Shown here in pieces: positions 31,301 through 36,591 of a DNA stretch of 64,000 bases. Where the stretch lies: contig NZ_NOYI01000024.1 of assembly GCF_002258785.1 (NCBI RefSeq), positions 62,001 to 126,000 of the forward strand. Reading direction: 5' to 3'. A model generated the notes under the pieces. It saw nothing but the letters and a program-made list of their open reading frames with translations. It did not search any database and was not told the origin of the DNA. Position 1 is the stretch's first letter, and the number at the start of each line of letters is the position of its first letter. The translations under genes and the position numbers were made by a program. This DNA is from Rhodococcus sp. 06-235-1A. Lineage in GTDB: Bacteria > Actinomycetota > Actinomycetes > Mycobacteriales > Mycobacteriaceae.

Positions 31301-33833
31301 CCACACCGAACGGGTTGGCCACGAAGCGGTCCGAGCTCAGATCCGGTCGACCCACATAGCCGCGTGCGAGCTGAACTCCGGCCAGATACAGCTCGCCGGA
31401 TTCGCCGATCGGGGTGGGGCGCAGTCGACTGTCGAGGACGAACGCCTTCGTGTTCCATTCGGGCACGCCGATGGGTACGGTGCGGGTGTCCTGCGCGCTA
31501 CTGGGGTGATAGGTCACCGAGACGGCAGCCTCGGTGGGGCCGTAGAGATTGTGCAGCCCGGCTCGGCACATCGCGCGGAACGACGCCGCGGTCTCGACCG
31601 GCAGCGCCTCTCCGATCACGAACACGTGGCGCAGCGAACTGCAGGTGTTCACCGGGGCGTTGGCCACGAACACCGTCAGCATCGACGGCACGAAATCGGT
31701 GACCGTGACCCGATGTTCGGCGATCTTGTTCGCCACGTAGACCGAATCGCGATGACCGTCGGGAGTGGCGAGGACCATCGTCGCGCCGACCCGCAGCGGA
31801 AGGAAGAATCCCCAGAGCGAGACGTCGAAGGTGGTGGCCGTCTTCTGCAGATAGACGTCGGACGCGTCCATCGGATACTCCGCGAGCATCCACTCCATCT
31901 GATTGTGGATTGCCGAGTGCTCGACGGCGACACCCTTCGGCCGTCCGGTCGAGCCGGACGTGTAGATCACGTAGGCGGTGTTCGAAAGCCGCAGGGGCGC
32001 AGTGCGTTCGGCGTCCCGGATCGGCGCCGAGGACCGCGAGCCGTAATCGAGGACATCGACCGTTACCGTCTCGGTTCCCTCGGGCAGCGCAACGTCGTCG
32101 TTCGAGGAGATCAGCACGCACCGCGGCTGTGCGGAGTCCAGGATGTACGCCGTGCGCTCGGCCGGGTGGTCGGGGTCGATCGGCACCCAGGCACCGCCTG
32201 CCGCCACGATCGCGTACATGCCGACGACGAGGTCGAACGAACGACGAATCGACAGTCCGACGAGCGTCTCGGGACCTACGCCCATGTCGATCAGGTGGCG
32301 GGCGAGCACGTTCACTCGTGCCGAGAGTTCGCCGTAGGTGAGCGCCTCGCCCTCGTACACCAGGGCTGTCGCGTCCGGGTGTGTGGCGGCAGCCGCCTCG
32401 AAAGCGGAGAGCAGCGTGCGCGGTTCGGTCTCGTGCTCGGTGGCGTTCCACTCGGCCACGACCTGTTCGCGTTCGACGCCGTCCGTCAGTGCCAGATCCC
32501 ACACCGCATCCTTCGGACCCGACGCCACGAAGCGTGCGAAGAAATCGACGAAGCGCTCGTGGTTACGTCCGGACTGCTCCGGTCCGTACAGGTTGGGGTT
32601 CGACTCGAAGTCGATGTGGGTGACGGACCCGGCAACGCTGGTGTACAGGTTGAGCCCGAAATCCTCGATGAGGCCGGTCGAGAGGATGTTGATGCCGCCG
32701 ACCATCGAACCGAGGCGCACCTCGCCGAAGAACAGCATGATGTTGACCCACGGGCCGAAGAACGAAGCCTGACCGCTGGCCGAGCCGGCATCGCGCCGGA
32801 TGTCCTCGTGCCGGTATCGCTGATGACGCAGAGCGCCCGAGACCTCGGCGTTGACGCGCGCGAGCAGCGTCTCGACGGTGGTCTCTCCCGACACATCGAG
32901 CCGCAGAGGCACGACGTTGGAGACCATGCCGCCGGAACGGCGAAGTACTGCAGTGGTGCGCGCGGTGACCGGAAGCGACAGCACGACGTCCTCGCGTCCG
33001 GTCATCTGGGCGAGGTAGGCGGCGAAGCCGGCGATGACGATCGTGGCCATCGTCGTGTCGGTCTCGACCCGAAGAGCCTCCAGCCGCTCCATCGTCTCCG
33101 GGGACAGAGCTGTGCTGTCGATCTGGCTCTTCGCCGCGGGCGCAGCCGTGTGCCCGGCGAGGGTGGTGACACCGTCGATGCCGTCGATGCGCGACGCCCA
33201 GTACTCGCGGTCGGCCTCGAAACGGGTCGAGTCCCGATAGGCCACGTCCAAGTCGTAGACCTTGGTCAGGTCCGATGCCAGGTTCTTGCTCGGTTCGGTG
33301 CCCTCGACCGCAGCGGTGTACAGCTCCGCGGCACGGTTCATGAACGTGACGGCACCGAATCCGTCGAGGACCACGTGATGGACTCGCTCGTACCAGAACC
33401 ACACGTCGTCCGCGAGGCGCAGGACCGTCGCGGCGATCAGCCGGTCTCGAAGGATGTCGATCGGCGCGCTGTAGTCACCGTGCATCCACGCCAGGGCCGC
33501 GGAACGCGGGTCGGCCTCGGCGCGCAGATCCAGGTAGTTCAGAGAGTCGTCGAGAGTGGGGTCGACGATCTGACGGGGCTCGGCCTCGACCTCGACGATG
33601 CGGACGAATCCGGACTGCAGCTCGAGTGCAGCCTGCGAGGATGCCCGGCGGAGCAACTCGACGTCGAGCTCGCCGTGCAGCTCGATGTACTGGGCGATGT
33701 TCGCGGGTACCGAGGGGTCCACATGCTGCGCGAACCACATTCCCAATTGGGCCGGTGACAGGGGGAACGACGAATGCTCAGGACTACCGACTCCGTCGTC
33801 GTGTCCAGCACCTTCCACACCTAGCGGGTCCAA
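19326..33833 (-). CDS. Nonribosomal peptide synthetase 1: Cstarter-A-T-(C-A-T)3-C (modules 1-4 and C of module 5)
   Basis: This 4835-aa protein is the start of the line. Order by residue: starter C 18-450 with HHVVLDG near 152, A1 470-960, T1 (Ser 1014); C2 1060-1490, A2 1515-2030, T2 (Ser 2092); C3 2130-2560, A3 2590-3100, T3 (Ser 3162); C4 3205-3640, A4 3660-4165, T4 (Ser 4228); C5 4270-4705; A-like tail 4745-4835. The first C domain resembles EntF throughout (FWYERVHHVVLDGF and RHQRYRHEDIRRDAG), so it should accept an acyl or aryl group delivered in trans. Codes are DFWNIGMVH (+K) for A2 and A3, the standard threonine code. A1 reads DVWDFILVS and A4 DLWHLILVS, both unassigned. No epimerase domain is seen. 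The start is TTG, supported by GAGAGG about 6 bases upstream; no ATG fits. The gap to NRPS2 is 170 bases and holds no gene. Confidence 0.95.
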   Translation of the reverse strand: MDPLGVEGAGHDDGVGSPEHSSFPLSPAQLGMWFAQHVDPSVPANIAQYIELHGELDVELLRRASSQAALELQSGFVRIVEVEAEPRQIVDPTLDDSLNYLDLRAEADPRSAALAWMHGDYSAPIDILRDRLIAATVLRLADDVWFWYERVHHVVLDGFGAVTFMNRAAELYTAAVEGTEPSKNLASDLTKVYDLDVAYRDSTRFEADREYWASRIDGIDGVTTLAGHTAAPAAKSQIDSTALSPETMERLEALRVETDTTMATIVIAGFAAYLAQMTGREDVVLSLPVTARTTAVLRRSGGMVSNVVPLRLDVSGETTVETLLARVNAEVSGALRHQRYRHEDIRRDAGSASGQASFFGPWVNIMLFFGEVRLGSMVGGINILSTGLIEDFGLNLYTSVAGSVTHIDFESNPNLYGPEQSGRNHERFVDFFARFVASGPKDAVWDLALTDGVEREQVVAEWNATEHETEPRTLLSAFEAAAATHPDATALVYEGEALTYGELSARVNVLARHLIDMGVGPETLVGLSIRRSFDLVVGMYAIVAAGGAWVPIDPDHPAERTAYILDSAQPRCVLISSNDDVALPEGTETVTVDVLDYGSRSSAPIRDAERTAPLRLSNTAYVIYTSGSTGRPKGVAVEHSAIHNQMEWMLAEYPMDASDVYLQKTATTFDVSLWGFFLPLRVGATMVLATPDGHRDSVYVANKIAEHRVTVTDFVPSMLTVFVANAPVNTCSSLRHVFVIGEALPVETAASFRAMCRAGLHNLYGPTEAAVSVTYHPSSAQDTRTVPIGVPEWNTKAFVLDSRLRPTPIGESGELYLAGVQLARGYVGRPDLSSDRFVANPFGVGGERMYRTGDLVRWRSDGVLDYIGRTDFQVKFRGQRIELGEIETVLLSHESISQAVVLVAATVTGDQLVAYVVAAPGRSVESSAAIEFAGHALPSYMVPAAVVVLDALPLNTSGKLDRKALPEPVFSSAKKYRAPQSRADYVVAGIYEDLLGASKVGLDEDFFELGGNSLIATQLVTRVGSALGVRLGVRELFEAPTVGALAARAESAARLGSDTPILESRERPARIPLSPAQQRMWFLNRFDPTTAVYNLPFSVRLTGPLDVVALSAAFADVVDRHETLRTVYPEVDGSPEQVVLTAARTPATILPIRIDRHELGGRLHELVAKGFDVTVDTPFRIALFEISPTEHELAMVLHHIAADGASFGPLARDVLVAYSSRINGRAPEWTPLEVQYADYALWQRAVLGPETDPLSLAAREIAYWSATLEDLPDQLALPSSRPRPAVSSNAGSKLRVDVPAYLHASLANLARANNASLFMVMQSAYALLLARLSGTTDIAIGAPVAGRGEPALDDLVGMFVNTLVLRTEVDPALTFEGLLARVRDTDLSAFAHADVPFERLVEVLNPVRSTSRHPLFQVAISLESAMSRELTVGGLRAVAAEFDVPIAKFDIQLWLTEHLDDGVPAGIDAVFEYATELFDADLVESFAGRFLAILDAITTDATVPVGDVTIVDAAEHRSVVSEWNVSGDDVSRDLTLVDLLDAAAARHPDAVAVRFDGSSMTYAEFDAQANRLARVLISHGVGPESLVAVALPRSAELVVALVAVIKAGGGYLPVDPSYPLDRVEYMLDDARPTTVLFSGAERVELPSDAESRTGAALLDMDTVDLSSVSGDPVTDDDRTHSLRPDNVAYVIYTSGSTGRPKGVMVPHRNVVRLLDNTDSVYGFGADDVWTMFHSYAFDFSVWELWGPLLYGGTLVVVDYFTSRSPEAFHRLLVDEQVTVLNQTPSAFYQLSEADRTTPTDHGELCLRYVIFGGEALEQRRLTGWLERHGHRTPQLVNMYGITETTVHVSYRALDAASVETSASVVGKPIAGLRVFVLDTRLHPVPVGVPGEMYVAGGQLARGYLGRRELTSVRFVANPFTSEAGEGSLLYRTGDLAQWNAAGELEYLGRSDDQVKVRGFRIELGEVEAAVTSHPSVTQAAVVVREDSPGAARLVAYVVADRPIDDVEDVRATVSGQVPDYMVPSAFVLLDAIPLTVNGKLDRRALPAPVLEVKEFRAPTTPIEEIVADVFSDVLGVERVGLDDDFFDLGGNSLIATQVVSRLGVALDTTVPVRMLFEASTVASLAVRVEQHSGSGSRRALVAGERPIRIPLSLAQQRMWFLNRFEPDSATYNLPFALRLSGQLDVAAMQVSIMDVIDRHESLRTLYPDSIDGPHQVVLDAAQIVPSLLPIKVDANNIQHEVVALTSRGFDVTADVPIRATLFEVDSTEHVLAIVVHHISADGWSMGPVARDIMTAYAARTAWEHPNWIPLPVQYADYTLWQRDVLGSEDDPASLISSQIEYWKSKLDGLPDQLELPLDHPRPAQQTFRGARTRFSIPARTHRALFEIARANNATLFMVVHSALTVLLGRLSGTEDIAIGTPVAGRGEVAVDDLVGMFVNTLVLRTPVDPARSFTEQLAIARDSALGAFAHADVPFERLVEVLNPVRSTARHPLFQVVLSFENLRTTHVDLPGLGIDTIELDAAVAKFDLQLTLSESVGADGRGQGMAAEFTYATDLFDEHTVAAFANRLLRILDAVVADPSITVGDIEILDNFEREFVVSRWNASGDGVPDSPSTLVDIFDDQVAKFPDAPAVTFEDRTLSYAEFDRRVNRLARHLISVGVGPETLVAVALPRSIDLIVALLAVVKAGGGYLPVDPNYPPERIDFMMADAGPVCVLSTGDLVARPEGVPLVDIVGLDLTDLDDSPIRDDERTTTLRPANVAYVIYTSGSTGRPKGVLVPHRNVLRLFANTASSYGFDSSDVWSMFHSYAFDFSVWELWGPLLHGGSLVVVDFYTSRSPEAFHELLVSKRITVLNQTPSAFHQLAETDRAKGNTDSELALRYVIFGGEALELRRLSGWFDRHGDRSPRLVNMYGITETTVHVSYRELTAELAASASASVVGSPIAGLRVYVLDGRLNPVPVGVPGEMYVAGKQLARGYLGRADLTVSRFVADPFGEAGSMLYRTGDVARWGVGGDLEYLGRSDDQVKVRGFRIELGEIEVAVAAQPTVAQAAVIVREDTPGSARLVAYLVGPGPIDIDRVRSGVTEMLPEYMVPSAFVEIDAIPLTVNGKLDRRALPEPAPEVREFRSPTTPVEEIVAGAFADVLGVDRVGLDDDFFALGGNSLVATQVVSRIGVALDAQVPVRALFEASTVAALALRVERHSGSGGRTPLTADRRPERIPLSLAQQRMWFLNRFDPESTAYNIPFALRLSGPLDVEALRGALADLVERHESLRTVYPDSPDGPQQIVLPASKAERDFEVVDVEGDEVVGAVHRFVSRTFDVTREIPLEIRLFRVAQHEFVLAMVAHHIAADGSSMVPMTRDLMAAYAARSDGSDPMWPQLPVQYADYALWQRRTLGSEDDPESQAAQQISYWRAALNDLPDQLNLPTDHARPKNQSFRGGRIEFDIDGQTHRSLQQLARTHNATVFMAVHTAFAVLLARLTGTSDIAVGTPIAGRTEQAVEDLIGMFVNTLVLRLDVDHGASFEDLLAQAREVDLHAFAHADVPFERLVEVLNPNRSTARHPLFQVGFSFQNFAQRTLELSGLTVSTLETESVNSQFDLHLIVFDSGDDAGGSGLSAMMTYATDLFEESTARSFVQRFELLLADISSDPTRPVADLDILRSDERTQVLTAWNDTARATDTQATLVDLFHRTAAENPKRTALQFGSDALTYAEFAARVSRLARHLVRHGVGPEALVGLALRRSIDLVVAMYAIVEAGGAYVPIDPDQPAERNIHILDTADPICIVTTSEHTSAMSTTATVIELDVCDLSDCSAEPLTDGDRLAPLRASNTAYVIFTSGSTGRPKGVSVPHRAIVNQLLWKREEFGLGVDDAVLLKTVATFDLSVWEFWSAPTSGARLVVAEPDGHKDPDYLIELLRERAVTTLHVVPSMLSMLMSVGNGTLPHTLSRVLAIGEALPAALAQQFTARNTAQLFNLYGPTEAAVSVTAHRVTDSDVDVVPIGAPEWNTQVLVLDSRLHPAPVGVVGELYLSGVQLARGYHTRADLSAERFTANPYGGPGSRMYRTGDLVRWSARSHPAGGMLEYVERADFQVKLRGFRIELGEIEAVLRQLDSVGDAAVIVREHHVVGDRIVAYVVPDADATVEADELRAELGQALPSYMVPSDFVVLDVLPRNVNGKLDRKALPAPVLDSTEFRAPKTPIEEIVASVYAEVLDVDRVGLDDDFFALGGNSLVATQVVARLGVALDAQVPVRLVFEASTVAALAARVAPLSGEGARAPLTRRPRPDAIPLSLAQQRMWTINRVDPDSAAYNIPVALRIRGALDVDSVRLSVGDVVRRHEVLRTVYPETPHGPVQQILDADAAELPFDASTLHATGIEGALVAFFGQGFDVTSDVPIRVALFEVSADDHVLAMVAHHISADGFSMRPMVRDVMTAYSARVHGEAPAWPPLEIQYADFGLWQRDVLGSPDDPSSVISTQISYWMEQLAGVPEQLSLPFDSSRPRTPSTEGARVEFTVGSTVARQVAETAKSTSATVFMVVHSALAVLLARLSGSSDIVIGTPVAGRGERQLDDVIGMFVNTLVLRTQVRENETFADLVAQAKETDLAAFGHADVPFEMLVDAFGRPRTGSVSPLFQVLLTFADRAPGAVELPGVTVEPVDIDTDQAKFDLQLTVFEDVNTDGELVGLRGVFTYATALFQRSTIETMAERFATVLDTVTSEASVVLREIDISTEREKKMFAPKKKAASVADLPRLVAEAAVEQPDLTAVEHDGKAVTFGQLRDKFDSVSTTMGSALKPDALVTVALSGLIPGILPALGAQGYAAKVAALIELSQSVIGSDV
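19329..19601 (-). other. A-like C-terminal fragment of NRPS1, possible docking segment
   Basis: After C5 and a lysine-rich linker (APKKKAAS), NRPS1 ends in about 91 residues beginning DLPRLVAEAAV. They look like the first fifth of an adenylation domain (AVTFGQL, then DALVTVALSG) and stop before any A3-A10 motif. The next protein starts with a homologous segment, so the synthetase is split inside module 5 with the fragment present on both sides. Confidence 0.6.
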
Positions 33834-33974
33834 TCGAAGCCTCTCTTTCCCACAATCACACGCGCCCCCACCGACCGCCGAACCGACGACGCACCGTGGG
33901 CACCGAACACATCGAGCAAGTTGACTACTTCGTTCTCTATTTTCTCACCGGCGACAACTCGAAGTTACCTTTCA

Positions 33975-33996
33975 GTACATATCCGTACGTATGTAC
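33975..33996. promoter_or_regulatory. Palindromic operator candidate upstream of NRPS1
   Basis: The perfect 7-bp arms GTACATA (33975-33981) and TATGTAC (33990-33996) flank 8 bases. The site is 142 bases upstream of the NRPS1 start, in an AT-rich part of the 268-base gap 33834-34101. Size and symmetry fit a TetR- or MarR-type operator. No regulator gene is adjacent. A TTGTAA on the minus strand just upstream could be a -35 element, but I cannot place a convincing -10. No IdeR-type iron box was seen by eye. Confidence 0.4.
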
Positions 33997-34101
33997 AGGA
34001 CCGTTACAAGTCGGTACCCGTTGCGGGTTCACCCGACACACTTCGACTCGATTCGGCACCCGGTCAATCTACAGGCCCGACAGCGCGGATCTCGTCCGTC
34101 G

Positions 34102-34527
34102 TCATCCCGTCATGTCGAAAGCGGCGATGACCCTGGTGGGCGTGATCCGAACGATCAATTCGCCCGGTACGCCGTTGCGGATGCCGAACTCCTCGGCACG
34201 CTCGCGGCCCATGTAACGACCTCCGATTGCGGTCGCGGTGCGAACCAGTTCGGTCGGGTCCTCGTCCACCGATGCAGTGCCCTGAACCTGGACGAACCCG
34301 TAAGGCGGCTCTTCCAGGTCGACGGTCAGCACGACTCGCGGATCACGCCGGATGGACTTGCCCTTGGCAGTGTCGGCACCGGTGTTGAACACGATCGCGT
34401 CGCCCTCGACGACGAACCAGATGGGTGCCACGAGCGGTCTGCCATCCGAGGCGAGATATCCGAGCTTGCCGGTACGAGTACCAGCGGACAGAAACTCGCG
34501 TACGCGCGGATCGGTGATCGACGTCAT
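34102..34527 (-). CDS. PPOX-class (split-barrel) F420/flavin-dependent oxidoreductase
   Basis: This is a 141-aa protein of the pyridoxamine-5'-phosphate-oxidase-like split-barrel family. Its pattern LGYLASDGRPLVAPIWFVVEGDAIVFNTG followed by KGKSIRRDPRVVLTVDLEEPPYGFVQVQG is typical of the Rv1155-like F420-dependent group of actinobacteria. A frame extension adds 11 residues upstream, but the ATG at 34527 (MTSITDPRV) fits the family start better. It is probably a small soluble dimer that reduces a substrate with F420H2 or FMN. The substrate is unknown. It lies downstream of the amidohydrolase on the same strand, beyond a strong hairpin. Confidence 0.8.
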   Translation of the reverse strand: MTSITDPRVREFLSAGTRTGKLGYLASDGRPLVAPIWFVVEGDAIVFNTGADTAKGKSIRRDPRVVLTVDLEEPPYGFVQVQGTASVDEDPTELVRTATAIGGRYMGRERAEEFGIRNGVPGELIVRITPTRVIAAFDMTG

Positions 34528-34567
34528 CGCAGTTACGCTACGCGGCCGTACCGACGACATCGATCAC

Positions 34568-34613
34568 CTCGTGCGCGTTTTGCGTACCTCTGCCTACGCA
34601 AAACGCGCACGAG
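34568..34613. repeat. Perfect 19-bp inverted repeat (hairpin)
   Basis: CTCGTGCGCGTTTTGCGTA at 34568-34586 is repeated inverted and perfectly at 34595-34613, with an 8-base loop. It lies 12 bases past the amidohydrolase stop codon. It can act as a terminator, since the arm has an internal TTTT or AAAA run. The CGTGCGCGTTTTGCG core also looks like a dispersed palindromic element. No second copy was noticed in the window. Confidence 0.7.
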
Positions 34614-34625
34614 GGTCGAGTGCGC

Positions 34626-36083
34626 CTACACCGCGGCTGCGTGGGTGAGCGCGCCTGCACAGATGGTCGCCCTGATCTCCGTTTCTGCGAGATCGTGCAC
34701 CGAGCGATTCTCGGGATGCTCGACGAGAACGACGATGTCCGCTGCATCCCCCACTCGGAGCTCCCCGCGGCCACCACAGGCGGCCCGCAGCGCTACACCG
34801 AGAGGGACGGCTTCCTCGGGATGCCACGGAGGTCGGTCGTCGTCGGTCCGAAACACTGCAGCCGCAACTCCCGCCAACGGTTCGGGCGGACTGACCGGGG
34901 CGTCGGAACCGAAAAGCAGCCTCGCACCGCTGCGGTGCAACGTTCCGTAGCCATAGGCCACCGAGCGCCGTCCTGCCCACAGATCCTCGGCGATGTCGCG
35001 ATCCGACATCGCATGCTGCGGCTGCACCGATGCCGCGACACCCAACTCGGCGAAACGCGCGATGTCCTCGGGCAGGATCTGCTGGGCATGCTCGATTCGA
35101 CCACCGCAGCCGGCGCGCTCGAACGCATCGAGCGCGACGCTGTTGGCACGATCACCGATCGCGTGAATCGCCGGCACGATGCCACCGCGCGACGCTCGTG
35201 CGACGAGCTCGAACAGACTGTCCTGGGTCTCGAGCAACAGCCCGTACGCGTCGTCCCCGTCGATACCCGGATATCGATCGTGGCAGCACGCGGTTCGGGT
35301 GTTGAGCGAACCGTCGAGCATCACCTTGAGCGGTCCGCGCCGGATCAGTTCCGACAGAGCCGAGACGTCGCCGGTGCGCTCGCCGCGCTCGAGGGCTTGG
35401 TCGAGCCATTGCGGCCACACGGTCGTGTCGACTCGCACCGCAGGAGAACCGGCCGACAGGCGTCGATCCCAGACCGTCCTGTTGTCCGCGAACTCGAAAT
35501 CGACGACGCCGGTGACTCCGCGGACCGCCAGTGCCGCGGTGGCGTCGAGCACGGCCCGATCGAGCTCGGCCGGGTCGTCCTGCTCCTCGAGTGCCATGAC
35601 CGCTTCGAGACCGTCGACGTCGCGCAGCACTCCGGTGGGGTGATCGATACCCAGATCGTCGAGCAACGCCGGGCTCAGCCACAACGTGTGCAGATCCATA
35701 CTCGTCATCGCCACGCGTGCACCGGGCAGCGCATTCTCGAGCAGATCCTTGTGCGGCTCCTCGGGCCAGTGCGCGTCACGGAAGCCGTTGGCACGCACCA
35801 CCGATTCACCTGCTGTTCGAGCGTAGGGGTAGACCAGTGCGACGGCATCGGCCGCCGACATCGCCGGCCCGACATCGATTCGCCGACGCGCCGCAGCCCA
35901 CTGCGTCAGGTGCACGTGCGAGTCCACGAAACCGGGCAGCGCCACCCCGCCCCCACCGTCGAGCACCTCGTCGCCCGGTGCGCGTCGAGTGCCCGCGGGG
36001 GTGATCGACGCGATGACCGAGCCTGCGAGTTCGATGTCGGAGAGCACGCCGGAGGCATCCAGTGCGACATTGGCGATAATCAC
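34626..36083 (-). CDS. Amidohydrolase (YtcJ-like, amidohydrolase 3 family)
   Basis: This 485-aa metal-dependent hydrolase has the N-terminal metal motif GFVDSHVHLTQW near residue 53, IHAIGDRANSVALDAFE near 298, RIEHAQ near 319 and the final metal aspartate in LLFGSDAPVSPPEPL near 375. These are the hallmarks of the YtcJ/amidohydrolase 3 group. Length is slightly below the usual 520-550 aa, but all motifs are present. It should hydrolyse an amide, imide or lactam bond in the cytosol, and the true substrate is unpredictable. It is transcribed away from a hotdog thioesterase gene, with 52 bases between the two starts. Confidence 0.85.
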   Translation of the reverse strand: MIIANVALDASGVLSDIELAGSVIASITPAGTRRAPGDEVLDGGGGVALPGFVDSHVHLTQWAAARRRIDVGPAMSAADAVALVYPYARTAGESVVRANGFRDAHWPEEPHKDLLENALPGARVAMTSMDLHTLWLSPALLDDLGIDHPTGVLRDVDGLEAVMALEEQDDPAELDRAVLDATAALAVRGVTGVVDFEFADNRTVWDRRLSAGSPAVRVDTTVWPQWLDQALERGERTGDVSALSELIRRGPLKVMLDGSLNTRTACCHDRYPGIDGDDAYGLLLETQDSLFELVARASRGGIVPAIHAIGDRANSVALDAFERAGCGGRIEHAQQILPEDIARFAELGVAASVQPQHAMSDRDIAEDLWAGRRSVAYGYGTLHRSGARLLFGSDAPVSPPEPLAGVAAAVFRTDDDRPPWHPEEAVPLGVALRAACGGRGELRVGDAADIVVLVEHPENRSVHDLAETEIRATICAGALTHAAAV

Positions 36084-36135
36084 CCCTGGGACTCTAGAGC
36101 GTCGTCTTCGCAGTCGCGCATGCCATCCTCTAGCA

Positions 36136-36591
36136 ATGAAAACAGAGCCTGTTGCGATGCAGACAGAGCCGACCGGTCCCGTCGGATATCACGCGAGGGT
36201 GACGGTGCGCTGGTCCGACATGGACGCCTTCGCGCACATCAACCATGCCCGGATGGTCACCTTGCTCGAAGAAGCGCGAATCGAGTGGCTGCTGAGCGAG
36301 GGCGAGGCCAACGAGTCTCTGATCAAGAGTGCGTTGATCGCCAACGTCACCATCGCGTACAAGAAGCCGCTTCGACACTCGGACGGTCCGCTGGACGTCA
36401 CTCTGTGGTTCGAGAAGGTACGCGCTGTCGATTTCACCATCGGATACGAGGTGCGGGCCGCGGGCGCGGCACCCGATTCGCCGCCCGCCGTGGTGGCGAC
36501 GACTCGGATGGCGATGGTCGACGTCGGTGCCGAGACTCTGCGCCGCATCGCGCCGGAGGAGAAGGCCTACCTGGCGCGCTGGACGCGCTGA
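36136..36591 (+). CDS. Acyl-CoA thioesterase, hotdog fold (4HBT family)
   Basis: This 151-aa single hotdog domain has VRWSDMDAFAHINHARMVTLLEEARIEWL in its first third. The Asp-x-Asp-x-x-x-His-x-Asn pattern is that of 4-hydroxybenzoyl-CoA thioesterase-like enzymes, with the catalytic Asp in WSDMDAF. The ATG at 36136 was chosen because upstream in-frame codons run through the divergent promoter. It cleaves acyl-CoA thioesters in the cytosol. Its 3' end overlaps the 3' end of the convergent acetoacetyl-CoA synthetase gene by 25 bases. Confidence 0.85.
   Translation: MKTEPVAMQTEPTGPVGYHARVTVRWSDMDAFAHINHARMVTLLEEARIEWLLSEGEANESLIKSALIANVTIAYKKPLRHSDGPLDVTLWFEKVRAVDFTIGYEVRAAGAAPDSPPAVVATTRMAMVDVGAETLRRIAPEEKAYLARWTR

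Noticed and set aside
30471-33758. 1095-aa open frame on the plus strand
   Set aside because: It lies wholly antisense to NRPS1, has no recognisable domain, and is rich in Arg, His, Gly and Val as expected from mirrored high-GC codons. It is a shadow frame.
33834-34101. Iron (IdeR/DmdR) box that would mark a siderophore cluster
   Set aside because: No TTAGGTTAGGCTAACCTAA-like sequence was found by eye upstream of NRPS1 or between the two NRPS genes. The siderophore idea therefore rests on EntF-like domains alone.
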